DNA of 64,000 nt, taken from an uncultured Alphaproteobacteria bacterium. Its GTDB lineage: Bacteria; Pseudomonadota; Alphaproteobacteria; Micropepsales; Micropepsaceae. The stretch covers positions 1 through 64,000 of the forward strand of contig CADECX010000002.1 in assembly GCA_902825865.1 (NCBI GenBank). The letters are read 5' to 3'. The position numbers and the translations under genes were made by a program. Positions 46,281 through 55,600 of this stretch are shown here, in pieces. The notes beneath the pieces are model-generated. The model saw only the letters and a list, made by a program, of their open reading frames with translations. It did no database searches and was not told the DNA's origin. Each line of letters opens with the position of its first letter. Within the stretch, counting starts at the first letter, position 1.

Positions 46281-47431
46281 TACAGCCGGCCCGGATTAAA
46301 GAGTGACAACGGATCGAACGCCGCTTTCACCGAGCGATTGAGCGCCGCCAAAGCATGCGGCTGTGGCGCGAAAAGACCCAGGCTGGCGCGGCTGGCGGCG
46401 GAGCCACGCAACAACATCGCCTGGCCGTTCGCCTTGGCGGCAATGGCGCGAATGCGCGGGGCTTCCGAGGGATCGGCCGCCATCCACAGCACCGCGCCCG
46501 CCCAATCGCCCAGCCAATGGCGGACATTCAGTTCCTTGGCCAGGCGCGGCGCATCGGCGCGCGCGATCATCACCCGCCAGATATCGCCAGGGATATCGGC
46601 GAATTGCTCGCCGCTGCCGATGGCGGCGAAAGGATCGTCCTCGATCCGACGCAGGGCATTGCCCAATAAGCCATGCGCCAGCGCGATCTTTTCCTCCAGC
46701 GGCTGGCGCGCGCCTTCCAGTTTGATCAACGCCGCGCCCTGACCAGACTCGGCCAGCATGTTGCCGGGCAGATAAGCCAGCCCCGCCGGTTCCAACGCAC
46801 TGAGCGCGATCTTGCGCAAGTGCGCGAAACCGTCTTCCGGCGTCACATCGGACAGGCACAAAGTGGTGGCGAATTGCGGCTGAGGGTAGACGCGGAAGGT
46901 CAGCTCTGTCAGCACACCCAGGGTACCGAAAGCGCCGCACATCAGCTTGGGCAAGTCAAAACCCGTGACATTCTTTACGACTTTGGCGCCGCCGCGGAAG
47001 CTTTCGCCCAAGCCGTTGACGGCGCGGAAACCCAGCAGCGAATCCCGCGCCCCGCCATGCCGCAACTTGCCCGACCCCGAGGCATCGCAGGAGGCCGCAC
47101 CCGCCAGAGTCGCCACACCATTGGAGCCTAGCAGCATGGACCAATCGGCGGGATCAAAACCCAGCCGCTGATTCTTCTGCGCCAGCACCGCCTTGATCTC
47201 AGCCAACGGCGTGGCGGGCTGGGCGGTGACGATCAGTTCGGCCGGTTCATACTTGACGATGCCTGACAGGCCCGACACATCCAGCATCGGCAGGTCGGCC
47301 CCCTTAGAATCAAGAAGAGGCCTTCCCACCGCGCGGCGGGTGCCGCCCGCCACGATCTCGAACGGCGTCTTGCCGGCGCGCGCGGCGTGCACAAAATCCA
47401 CGACCTGATCTTCGTTGGCGACCCTGCTCAT
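46280..47431 (-). CDS. glcE: Glycolate oxidase FAD-binding subunit
   Basis: The 383-residue protein has an FAD-binding type 4 domain: FEIVAGGTRRAVGRP, VTAQPATPLAEIKAVLA, LLGSNGVATLAGAASCDASG and VVKNVTGFDLPKLMCGAFGTLGVLTELTFR. It pairs with GlcD to oxidise glycolate to glyoxylate. The ATG at 47431 overlaps the glcD stop by one base (TGATG); an upstream in-frame extension is not family-like. Confidence 0.94.
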   Translation of the reverse strand: MSRVANEDQVVDFVHAARAGKTPFEIVAGGTRRAVGRPLLDSKGADLPMLDVSGLSGIVKYEPAELIVTAQPATPLAEIKAVLAQKNQRLGFDPADWSMLLGSNGVATLAGAASCDASGSGKLRHGGARDSLLGFRAVNGLGESFRGGAKVVKNVTGFDLPKLMCGAFGTLGVLTELTFRVYPQPQFATTLCLSDVTPEDGFAHLRKIALSALEPAGLAYLPGNMLAESGQGAALIKLEGARQPLEEKIALAHGLLGNALRRIEDDPFAAIGSGEQFADIPGDIWRVMIARADAPRLAKELNVRHWLGDWAGAVLWMAADPSEAPRIRAIAAKANGQAMLLRGSAASRASLGLFAPQPHALAALNRSVKAAFDPLSLFNPGRL

Positions 47432-48912
47432 CAGTAGCGCGGCAGATGGGGATGCGGCAGTTGAGCGCCGTGAACATGGATATGACCCTGTTCGACACAG
47501 GCCGAAAGAGTCGGGAAAACCTTGCCCGGATTGAACAGGCCTTGCGCGTCGAAGGCGCATTTGACCCGGCCCTGCTGTTCCAGCTCGGCGGTTGTGAACA
47601 TGTCGATCATCAGATCGCGCTTTTCCACGCCGATGCCATGCTCGCCCGACAAGACGCCGCCGACCTTGACGCAGAGCCGCAGGATATCGGCGCCAAAGGC
47701 TTCCGCCCGTTCGAACTCGCCGTCCTTCATGGTGTCGAAAATAATCAGGGGATGCAGATTGCCGTCGCCGGCATGAAACACATTGCAGAAGCCCAGACCG
47801 TAATGCTCGGAGAGCTTGGCCATCTCCTCCAGCACTTGCGGCAGGGCATGGCGGGGAATGGTGCCGTCCATGCAGATCATGTCAGGTGCCAGCCGCCCCA
47901 TGGCGGCGAAGGCCGCCTTGCGGCCGGACCAGATGCGGGCACGCTGTTTTTCGTCGGTGGCTTCCACCGTCTTGCCGCCGCATTGGGCGACGATAGCGAT
48001 CACCCGCGACACGGCATAGGCGACATCGGCTTGGACGCCATCGGCATCGATGATCAGAATGGCTTCGGCGCCCTTGGGATAGCCCGGCTGGTTGAAATCC
48101 TCGATCGCCTCGGCGGCGCGGCGGTCCATGAATTCCATGGCGGCGGGCACCACGCCGTCGGCGATAATCGCGGCGACGCAGGCGCCCGCGGCGGGCACGG
48201 TGTCGAAGGATGCCATCAAGGTGCGGGTCACCGGCGCCTTGCGCAGGATTTTCACCACCACTTCCACCACCACGCCCAAAAGCCCTTCAGAGCCGGTGAT
48301 CACGCCCAGCAGATCCAGACCGCCCTGCGCGCCACTCTTGCCGCCCAGCGTCACGATCTCCCCGCCCGGCAAGACCATGGTCACGCCCAAGAGATTGTTG
48401 GTGGTCAGGCCGTATTTCAGGCAATGCAGACCGCCGGAATTTTCCGCGACATTGCCGCCGATGGTGCAGGCGATCTGGCTGGAAGGATCGGGCGCGTAAT
48501 AGAAGCCGTTGGCCTCCACCGCCTTGGTGATATTCATATTGGTGACGCCGGGCTCGACCACGACGCAGCCATTCTCGTAATCGATCTCGATGATGCGCTT
48601 CATGCGCCCCATGCCGATCAGGATGCCGTCCTCGCGCGGCAAGGCACCGCCCGACAAGGACGTTCCGGCGCCGCGCGGCACAATGGGCACGCCTTGGCCT
48701 TCCGCATATTTGAGAATGTCACTGACCTGCTGGCGATTGGACGGCAGCACGCAGACCAGCGGCATCTGGTGATAGGCGCTGAGCGCGTCGGAATCGAACG
48801 TGGCAAGGCCCGATGGATCGGCCACCACGCCATCGGGCACGATCTCTTTCAGCGCCGCGACGATTTCGGCGCGGCGGGCGACGATGCTGGCGTTGGTAAT
48901 AGGAAGAAGCAT
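47431..48912 (-). CDS. glcD: Glycolate oxidase catalytic FAD subunit
   Basis: The 493-residue protein has the FAD-binding segment IVPRGAGTSLSGGALPREDGILIGMGRM, VEPGVTNMNITKAVEANGFYYAPDPSSQIACTIGGNVAENSGG, and the C-terminal FAD-oxidase domain with FCNVFHAGDGNLHPLIIFD and VLSGEHGIGVEKRDLM. It is the first gene of a tight glcDEF cluster; no malate synthase or glcG is adjacent. Confidence 0.95.
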   Translation of the reverse strand: MLLPITNASIVARRAEIVAALKEIVPDGVVADPSGLATFDSDALSAYHQMPLVCVLPSNRQQVSDILKYAEGQGVPIVPRGAGTSLSGGALPREDGILIGMGRMKRIIEIDYENGCVVVEPGVTNMNITKAVEANGFYYAPDPSSQIACTIGGNVAENSGGLHCLKYGLTTNNLLGVTMVLPGGEIVTLGGKSGAQGGLDLLGVITGSEGLLGVVVEVVVKILRKAPVTRTLMASFDTVPAAGACVAAIIADGVVPAAMEFMDRRAAEAIEDFNQPGYPKGAEAILIIDADGVQADVAYAVSRVIAIVAQCGGKTVEATDEKQRARIWSGRKAAFAAMGRLAPDMICMDGTIPRHALPQVLEEMAKLSEHYGLGFCNVFHAGDGNLHPLIIFDTMKDGEFERAEAFGADILRLCVKVGGVLSGEHGIGVEKRDLMIDMFTTAELEQQGRVKCAFDAQGLFNPGKVFPTLSACVEQGHIHVHGAQLPHPHLPRY

Positions 48913-48945
48913 GTGCGCCTATGACAAAGAGCGGCGCAGTATCGC

Positions 48946-49071
48946 TTAACCCTGGCGGGCTTTGAACCGCGGATTCTTCTTGTTGATCACGTAGACGCGG
49001 CCCTTGCGGCGGATGACGCGGCAGTCCTTGTCACGCTTCTTGAGCGACCGGAGTGAGTTGCGAACCTTCAT
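48946..49071 (-). CDS. rpmJ: 50S ribosomal protein L36, 41-residue form
   Basis: [20 protein letters not shown] opens the 41-residue protein, ending [12 protein letters not shown]. It is the longer single-cysteine type of bL36 that lacks the zinc-binding C-x2-C pattern, normal in alphaproteobacteria. It has its own strong promoter at 49158-49130. Confidence 0.95.
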   Translation of the reverse strand: MKVRNSLRSLKKRDKDCRVIRRKGRVYVINKKNPRFKARQG

Positions 49072-49129
49072 GACACTGCCTTTGGACCGTTTTTTCGGCC
49101 GGGAAGGCCGTGTACCGCGAGAGGCGCGG

Positions 49130-49158
49130 AAACTATGCAAGGGGCCTACCCCTGTCAA
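49130..49158 (-). promoter_or_regulatory. Strong sigma-70 promoter of rpmJ
   Basis: Consensus TTGACA (49158-49153), a 17-base spacer and TAGTTT (49135-49130) on the minus strand, giving a start near 49123 and a leader of about 50 bases. A GGCGG/CCGCC hairpin followed by ATTTTTT (minus strand, 49194-49174) lies just upstream and may insulate it. Confidence 0.75.
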
Positions 49159-49226
49159 CCCGCCAAATCCGCTAAAAAATGGCGGTTTTCCGCCAAAAAT
49201 CCTGCGAAGCAGTGTACCAATAGGGG

Positions 49227-50534
49227 GTGCTTCGCGCTTGGCCCCATCCCGCCCGCCTAAAAGTCCTCGCCGCCCTGTGTGGCCTGTTGGCTCTGGCGGC
49301 CTGCGCCACCCGGCCTCCGCCGCCCAAACCGGCCCCCCCGCCCCCACCACCCGCCGCCCCGATTCCCACACCGCCGCCCCCGCCCAGTTCGGGCGATGCC
49401 AAATTCGATGCCTTTCTGGCGCAGGCGCGGACGGAGGCGTTGGCCCAAGGCATCACCATGGAAACTTTTGACGGCGCCACGGCAGGCATCGCACCCCTTC
49501 CCACCATCACCGCCATGAATGCCAATCAGCCGGAATTCAATCGGCCGATCTGGGGCTATCTGGATTCGGCGGTATCGGCGCGGCGGATCAAAGACGCCCA
49601 GTTCATGCTTGGCCGATATGGCGAGGTTCTGGACGCAATCGCGGCGCAAAGCGGGGTGCCGAAGGAGATTCTGGTTTCGGTCTGGGGCATGGAAAGCGAC
49701 TATGGCGCCGACAGCGGCAGCTTTAATCTTTTCGCGGCGCTGGCGACCCTGGCCTATGACGGGCCGCGCACCAACTACGCCAAACCGGAATTTCTGGCGG
49801 CCCTGCGAATCTATCAGCAGCAACGCTATTCGCTCAGTGAGATGGTCGGCAGTTGGGCGGGCGCCTTCGGCCAGACCCAATTCACGCCGACCACCTTTCT
49901 CAAATATGCCGCCGACGGCGATGGCGATGGCAAGATCGACTTGTGGCGCTCGCCACCCGACGCCTTGGCTTCTGCGGCGCGGCTTCTCTCTGAGCAAGGT
50001 TGGACCCGGGCACAAAATTGGGGTTACGAAGTCAGCCTGCCGGACAATTTTGCTTATGAAGATGCCGATCTGGAGAATGACAAGCCGGTTTCGGAATGGA
50101 GCATGCGCGGAGTCCAGACTGTGAACGGTGATCCGCTGGCGGTGCTGGACGGAAATGCGGCAATCTTTTTGCCTGCCGGCGCGCGAGGACCCGCCTTTCT
50201 TGTCTATCCGAATTTCCGGGTTCTCCTCAAATACAACAATGCCGCCAGTTACGCCCTGGCGATATCGCTATTGGCCGACCGGATGATGGGCGCGGGTGTC
50301 GTCAAGCATGCCTGGCCGCGCGACGAGCGTGCGCTGTCGCGCAGTGAGCGGCTGCAATTCCAAACCAATTTGCTGGCATTGGGTTTTGATCCCGGCACAC
50401 CAGACGGTGTGCTGGGACGCCGGACCCGCGCGGCGCTCAGGCAGTATCAGAAATCCAAGGCGCTGACCGCCGACGGCTTTCCCACCGCCGCGCTGCTGAG
50501 CCTGCTGGAAGCCGACACGGCGCAAAAAAAATGA
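49227..50534 (+). CDS. Lytic murein transglycosylase lipoprotein (MltB/SltB-type) with peptidoglycan-binding domain
   Basis: The 435-residue protein has a lipoprotein signal peptide with lipobox LAAC, a Pro-rich linker (about 30-55), a transglycosylase domain ([15 protein letters not shown], with the catalytic Glu; [28 protein letters not shown]) and a C-terminal PG_binding_1 domain ([24 protein letters not shown]). It cleaves glycan strands at the outer membrane. The GTG start at 49227 is forced: the previous codon but one is a TAG stop, and the signal peptide needs it. Confidence 0.92.
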   Translation: MLRAWPHPARLKVLAALCGLLALAACATRPPPPKPAPPPPPPAAPIPTPPPPPSSGDAKFDAFLAQARTEALAQGITMETFDGATAGIAPLPTITAMNANQPEFNRPIWGYLDSAVSARRIKDAQFMLGRYGEVLDAIAAQSGVPKEILVSVWGMESDYGADSGSFNLFAALATLAYDGPRTNYAKPEFLAALRIYQQQRYSLSEMVGSWAGAFGQTQFTPTTFLKYAADGDGDGKIDLWRSPPDALASAARLLSEQGWTRAQNWGYEVSLPDNFAYEDADLENDKPVSEWSMRGVQTVNGDPLAVLDGNAAIFLPAGARGPAFLVYPNFRVLLKYNNAASYALAISLLADRMMGAGVVKHAWPRDERALSRSERLQFQTNLLALGFDPGTPDGVLGRRTRAALRQYQKSKALTADGFPTAALLSLLEADTAQKK

Positions 50535-52613
50535 TCAGCGCATCCGCTTGAAGCGCACGGTGCTGGAATCGCTGCGGCCTTCGGCATCCACCACCGTGAC
50601 CCGGGCCACGCCCTCACCACCGGGCTTATAAAATGCGGGCGCGAACCGATCGAAACTGCCGACAAGCGCACCATTGACCAGCCAGGTGAGTGGCGCGCGC
50701 CCGCCCTGTGCCTTGAATTCCAGCGCCGCGTCCCTGGTTTTGGTGTCCGGCAAAGCCACCACCGCGCCATTGGGTGGAAAGGCGATGGCCGGGGGCGGCA
50801 GTGATGCCACTTGCGGCAATGACGCCGGCGCTGGCTCGCGCGAAAAAGTCCGCAAGGACGCGGGCAGGCTTTCGGTTGACGACACCCGCAAGACTCCCGC
50901 CGGTGCCGGCGGTGCGGGACGCCGGTCAGGCGGCAGCAAGCCGAACATCTTGAGCAGGATCGGCGCGCCAACCTCGCGTCCGACATGGCCGGGGCGCGGT
51001 GTGCCATCGGCGCGGCCAACCCACACCGCGACGGTATAGTCGTTGGAGAAACCAACCGACCAGGCGTCGCGGTAACCATAGGAGGTGCCGGTCTTGAATC
51101 CGACGGTGCGATTGCGCAGCAGCCCCTGCCCCATCGCCCAGCCATCCGGCAAGGCCACGCCATCCAGAATGTCGCGCAGATACCAGGCCGCGGCGGCACC
51201 GAACAGCCGGTGACTTGGCGCATCCGGCGCACCTGAGACAAAACGAAGGCTCCGCGCCGTGCCGCCTTCGGCGATGCCGGCATACAGCATGGCGGTATCG
51301 GACAGCGAAATGCCCAAGCCACCCAACGCCACCGGCAGACTGGGCGCATCCTGGGTTGGAAAAGTCAGACGCGCACCGGCATTTTGCAGCGCCAGGGTGA
51401 AAGCCAGCGGACCGACCCGGTCCAACGCCATGACAGCCGGTATGTTCAACGACATGCGCAGCGCATCCCGCGCCGTCACCGCGCCTTGGAACCGGCCGTC
51501 AAAATCACGCGGCGCATAGTCACCGAAGTTGGTCGGAACATCCTCCATGCGGCTGGCGGGATGCAGAATCAGATTGTCGAAGGCCAGCCCATAGATGAAA
51601 GGTTTGAGCACCGAGCCCGGTGAACGCGCGCGCGCGGCGAGATCCACCTGTCCGGACCTGCCCCAATAATCGGTGCCGCCGACATAGGCGATGACATTGC
51701 GGCTCTTATTCTCGATCACCAGCAAGGCGACATCGGCCCCATCGTCGAAATAAGCGCGCTCCCGCCGGGCAAGCCGTTCCGCGGCCGCCTGGATTTTGGG
51801 GTTCAGGGTTGTGACGATGCGCGGCGACTTGTTTTCCAGCACCAGCCTTTGCGCCAAATGCGGAGCCGACAGCGGCATCGGCCTGCGGGCCATGGGCACG
51901 GCGTCTTGCTTGGCGATGACGGCATCGCCAGGGCTGATGACCCCTTGATCGGCCATGCGGGTGAGGACTTTGTCGCGGCCCTTGCGCGCGGCGGTGGCGT
52001 TGCGGTCCGGCCGCTGGCGCGCCGGCGACTGCGGCAAGGCCACCAGCAGCGCACTTTCCGCCAGATCGAGATTTTTCGGCTCCTTGCCGAAATAGGACAA
52101 AGACGCGGCGCGCACGCCTTCCAGATTGCCCCCCATCGGCGCCAAGGTGAGATACAGCGCCAGGATTTCATCCTTGGAGTAACGCACTTCCAGCTGCGCG
52201 GCGCGGATCAGCTGATGCAGCTTGCCGGGCACGCCATGGCCATGCGGTTCCAACAGCCGCGCCACCTGCATGGTGAGGGTCGAGCCGCCCGATACCACAT
52301 GCCCCGCACGGACCAGTTGAAGGACCGCGCGCAACAGCGCCGGCGGATCAACCCCCCAATGCCGCTCGAAACGCCTGTCTTCATAGGCCTTGAGCATGGC
52401 GAGATAGCGCGGGCTGACCTGATCCGGCGTGGTGCGGATACGCCAGGCGCCGTCCGCACTGAGGAAAACCCGCATCAATGTGCCGTCGCGCGCCACGACC
52501 TGCGGCGAGAGCTCTTGTGCCCGCGTCATGTCGGGCGGATTGAGGCGGTCGGCGATCACCGCCGCGCACACACAGCCCGCCAGAAAAAGCGCGATGAGCC
52601 GCCGCCTGGTCAT
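50535..52613 (-). CDS. pbpC: Penicillin-binding protein 1C
   Basis: The 692-residue protein has an N-terminal membrane anchor, a GT51 glycosyltransferase domain (EDRRF at 78-82, GGSTLTMQ at 109-116), a transpeptidase domain (SxxK at Ser334 to Lys337 in SPGSVLKPF, SLN, and KTGTS) and the C-terminal BiPBP_C domain typical of PBP1C. It links peptidoglycan strands in the periplasm. It overlaps the macroglobulin gene by 4 bases, the classical pbpC/A2M pairing. It is convergent with the transglycosylase, with no gap. Confidence 0.96.
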   Translation of the reverse strand: MTRRRLIALFLAGCVCAAVIADRLNPPDMTRAQELSPQVVARDGTLMRVFLSADGAWRIRTTPDQVSPRYLAMLKAYEDRRFERHWGVDPPALLRAVLQLVRAGHVVSGGSTLTMQVARLLEPHGHGVPGKLHQLIRAAQLEVRYSKDEILALYLTLAPMGGNLEGVRAASLSYFGKEPKNLDLAESALLVALPQSPARQRPDRNATAARKGRDKVLTRMADQGVISPGDAVIAKQDAVPMARRPMPLSAPHLAQRLVLENKSPRIVTTLNPKIQAAAERLARRERAYFDDGADVALLVIENKSRNVIAYVGGTDYWGRSGQVDLAARARSPGSVLKPFIYGLAFDNLILHPASRMEDVPTNFGDYAPRDFDGRFQGAVTARDALRMSLNIPAVMALDRVGPLAFTLALQNAGARLTFPTQDAPSLPVALGGLGISLSDTAMLYAGIAEGGTARSLRFVSGAPDAPSHRLFGAAAAWYLRDILDGVALPDGWAMGQGLLRNRTVGFKTGTSYGYRDAWSVGFSNDYTVAVWVGRADGTPRPGHVGREVGAPILLKMFGLLPPDRRPAPPAPAGVLRVSSTESLPASLRTFSREPAPASLPQVASLPPPAIAFPPNGAVVALPDTKTRDAALEFKAQGGRAPLTWLVNGALVGSFDRFAPAFYKPGGEGVARVTVVDAEGRSDSSTVRFKRMR

Positions 52614-55600
52614 TTGTTGATCGTCACCTCGCCCATGGCGGTACGCGCCCGCACAGCGGGCGCGTACATGTCCTCAACCGAGGCGGCGGGAAGAACAAAG
52701 CGGCCGACGGAAACAGCCCGGGCAATATAGGCGACATGAAAGGCCCGGCGCTTTTCCATCGGATCGCTTTCATAGCGCCGGTAGATCGTATCGATGGTGA
52801 AAGCCGCGACATAACGGTCGTCGCGGGCATCCTGCATGTTGGCCTCGGTCAGGCCGCCCAGGAAGGAATAGGCTTTGGCATCGGGGCCCCGGAGAGGCTG
52901 CTCGATCTCCAGGCCCGCGGGCAACAAGTCGATGATGCCCATCTGGCGGTGCACGCCTTCCGGAACGGTGCCGGAAATCTGCACAATCACCCGGTCGTTC
53001 TGGCGCAGATTGGCGAGGTCGGCGGGCGCGCCGGACATGGTCCAGATGCTCTTTTTGACCGTAACGCCATTTTCAGCCGGCGGCAGCGCCGCGCTGGGGG
53101 TGCCGGTCACGGCGCTGGAACGCCATATCCCCGCATCGCTGCGATTCACAAAGGTGATGCCGCTATTGAGCTGGGCCAGGTTCGGCGTCAATCGCACCGC
53201 GCCCCGGCGCGGCGTGGCGGGCGCGCCATTCACCGTGACATCCAAGGGCAATTTCTGGCGCGTCAGGGCATAGGCGGCGCGCAGCATCCAGCCTTTTTCC
53301 TGCGTGCTGGTGTCCTCGATGTGCATGTCCAGCGACTTGCCACGGTCCAGCAGGAAGGGCACCAGATCGGCGCGGCCATTTTCCGCCGCCAGCGCCAGCA
53401 CACCGGACAGATCGCGCAACACGGAGCCGTATTCGTACCAGTAATTGTGCTGCGTATAGGCGGTGGCATAGGACATCACATCGGCTTTTGCGATCAGCGA
53501 CCGCGCCTTGTCGAAACCGAACGTGGCGCGGGCGCGGTCGCCAACCTGATTGGCGGCGGCGCCGGTCAGCGCCGCGGCCAAGGCCGAATACATGCCGGTC
53601 ACCTTGGTATCGCTGAAATAGCGCAAGTCGCTGACATTGGCCTGGCCATTGAGCGCCAGAACATAAAACGCATAGGCGCGGGACAGATCGCTGCCATCCT
53701 CGGAAGCGGTGGATTTCAGCCAGTCGATGCCGCGGCGCATCGCGTCATTGGGCACGACATAGCCCTTGGCCCGGGCCTGGGTGAGAAAATCCAAGGCATA
53801 GATGCTGATGAAATTCTCGGCATCCTCGCCCGGCCCCCACAGGCCGAAGTTGCCCGCGTAATTCTGCATGTCGAGAATGGCGTCGATGGATTCCTGCACA
53901 CGGCCGCGCAGCGCCTGATCTTTGGGATAACCGACCAGGTCGGCCATATCGTTGAACCAAAGCAGCGGCAAAGCACGGCTGCTGGTCTGTTCCAGGCAGC
54001 CATACGGATATTTGTCGAGCCACTTGAGCAACCCCGGGACATTGTTATAGCCGTGCGCCGCGGAGATGCTGAGACTGACATTGGCGGTCGATCCGACCAG
54101 ATTGCTGACCAGGCTCTTGTCGGCGACATAAGTAGCGCCGCCGGCAAGCGGCACGTCTTCCTCATGCGTGACATCGAGCTGGGCGGGGCGCACCTGGATC
54201 GGCCAGTTGTGGCTGACATGGAAACCGCCCGGACCACGCACATCCAGGGTGATATCGGCAATGCCAAGTCCCGCACCACGCAACTGCACCGGCACCACGG
54301 TCCGCTGTCCGCGCTGGAGTGTCTGGTTCACCACCGTTCTTGCGCCCGCAGGCAGCGAAAGCGGCCCTCGCGTCTGGATGGTGGCGACATAGGTTCCCGG
54401 ACCGCCTTCCACATTGTCCAGATTCAAGCCGGCGGCGACATTGTCCCCGGGCGCCAGGAAGCGCGGCAGGACCAGATCGGCCACCACAGGATCGCGGACA
54501 ATCAGCATCCGGTCGCCATGACCGAGCTTGTTGCCGCTCCAGGCGACCGCCATCAAGCGCAAGGAGCCATTAAAGTCGGGCACATCCAGCGGGATATTGG
54601 CGACACCGCCGGCGCCGACTTTCACCAAGCCGCTGAACAGCGCCACGGTCTTTTGCGGCACCACCGCCAGGCTGCGGCCGCCGAAACCGTCACCGCCCTG
54701 TTGCAGCGCGCCCAGCGCGCCTTTCTCGGCGCGGATCAACCGGCCATAATCGTCGCGCACCAGCACACCCAGCCGCCGCTTGCCGAAATAATAACCGACC
54801 GGATCGGGCGACTTGAAATCGGTGAGCTGCAGAATGCCCTCATCCACCGCCGCCAGGGTGACATAGGCTTCCTCGCCCGCGCTCAAGCCCGCGACCGTGA
54901 CCGGAAGGGTGAGCTTCTGGCGCGGCAGGATCTTTGGCGCGCCTCCGACCGTGAGCTTGAGGGTGCGCGGCGCGTTATCCACCCCCAGCCAGGCGACGCC
55001 GATCGAGCGGACCGGCTCGCGGCCCGTGACGTCGGCCAGCGGACGGTACGTGGTCACCAGCACATAGGCGCCCGCGCCCCAGTCGGCCGAGACCGGAATA
55101 TCCACCGTCGCGCCGGCGGCAGGCGCATCGATCAGCCTGGAGGAGAACAGCCTGTCCCCCGCGACAACCACCAGCGCCTTGCCGGTGCCGTCGGGCTTGA
55201 TGCGGACACGGGCCACCGCGCCGGGCGCGTAGCTGGGCTTGTCGGCGGCGACAGGAATGCGGTCGGGACGATCGCCCGCGCCGGAGGCGGACCAGCCGGA
55301 ATAAAAACGGAATGCCGACGACGTTCCGGATTTGGGATCGCTGACCGTCAGCCTGTAGCTGCCCCAGGGCAGCGCCTGCTCAAGGCGCGTGCTGGCGCCG
55401 GCTGCCACCCGCGTGCCGCCGCTGGAGACCATCCGGTCGCGGGTGCTGGGCTGATACCGCCATTCGCCATTGCTCTGGAACCACTGATAGCTGGTATCTT
55501 CACGCACCCAGCTGTAGGTCAAGCCGTCGAGGGCAATGCGCTTGCCTTCGGCATCCACCGCAATCACTTCAAAGCCGGCGCGCGAATTCTCGGCGACCTG

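Noticed and set aside
49174-49194. Hairpin with ATTTTTT upstream of rpmJ as a terminator of a gene
   Set aside because: No minus-strand gene ends there, because the transglycosylase is on the plus strand. It may only insulate the rpmJ promoter.
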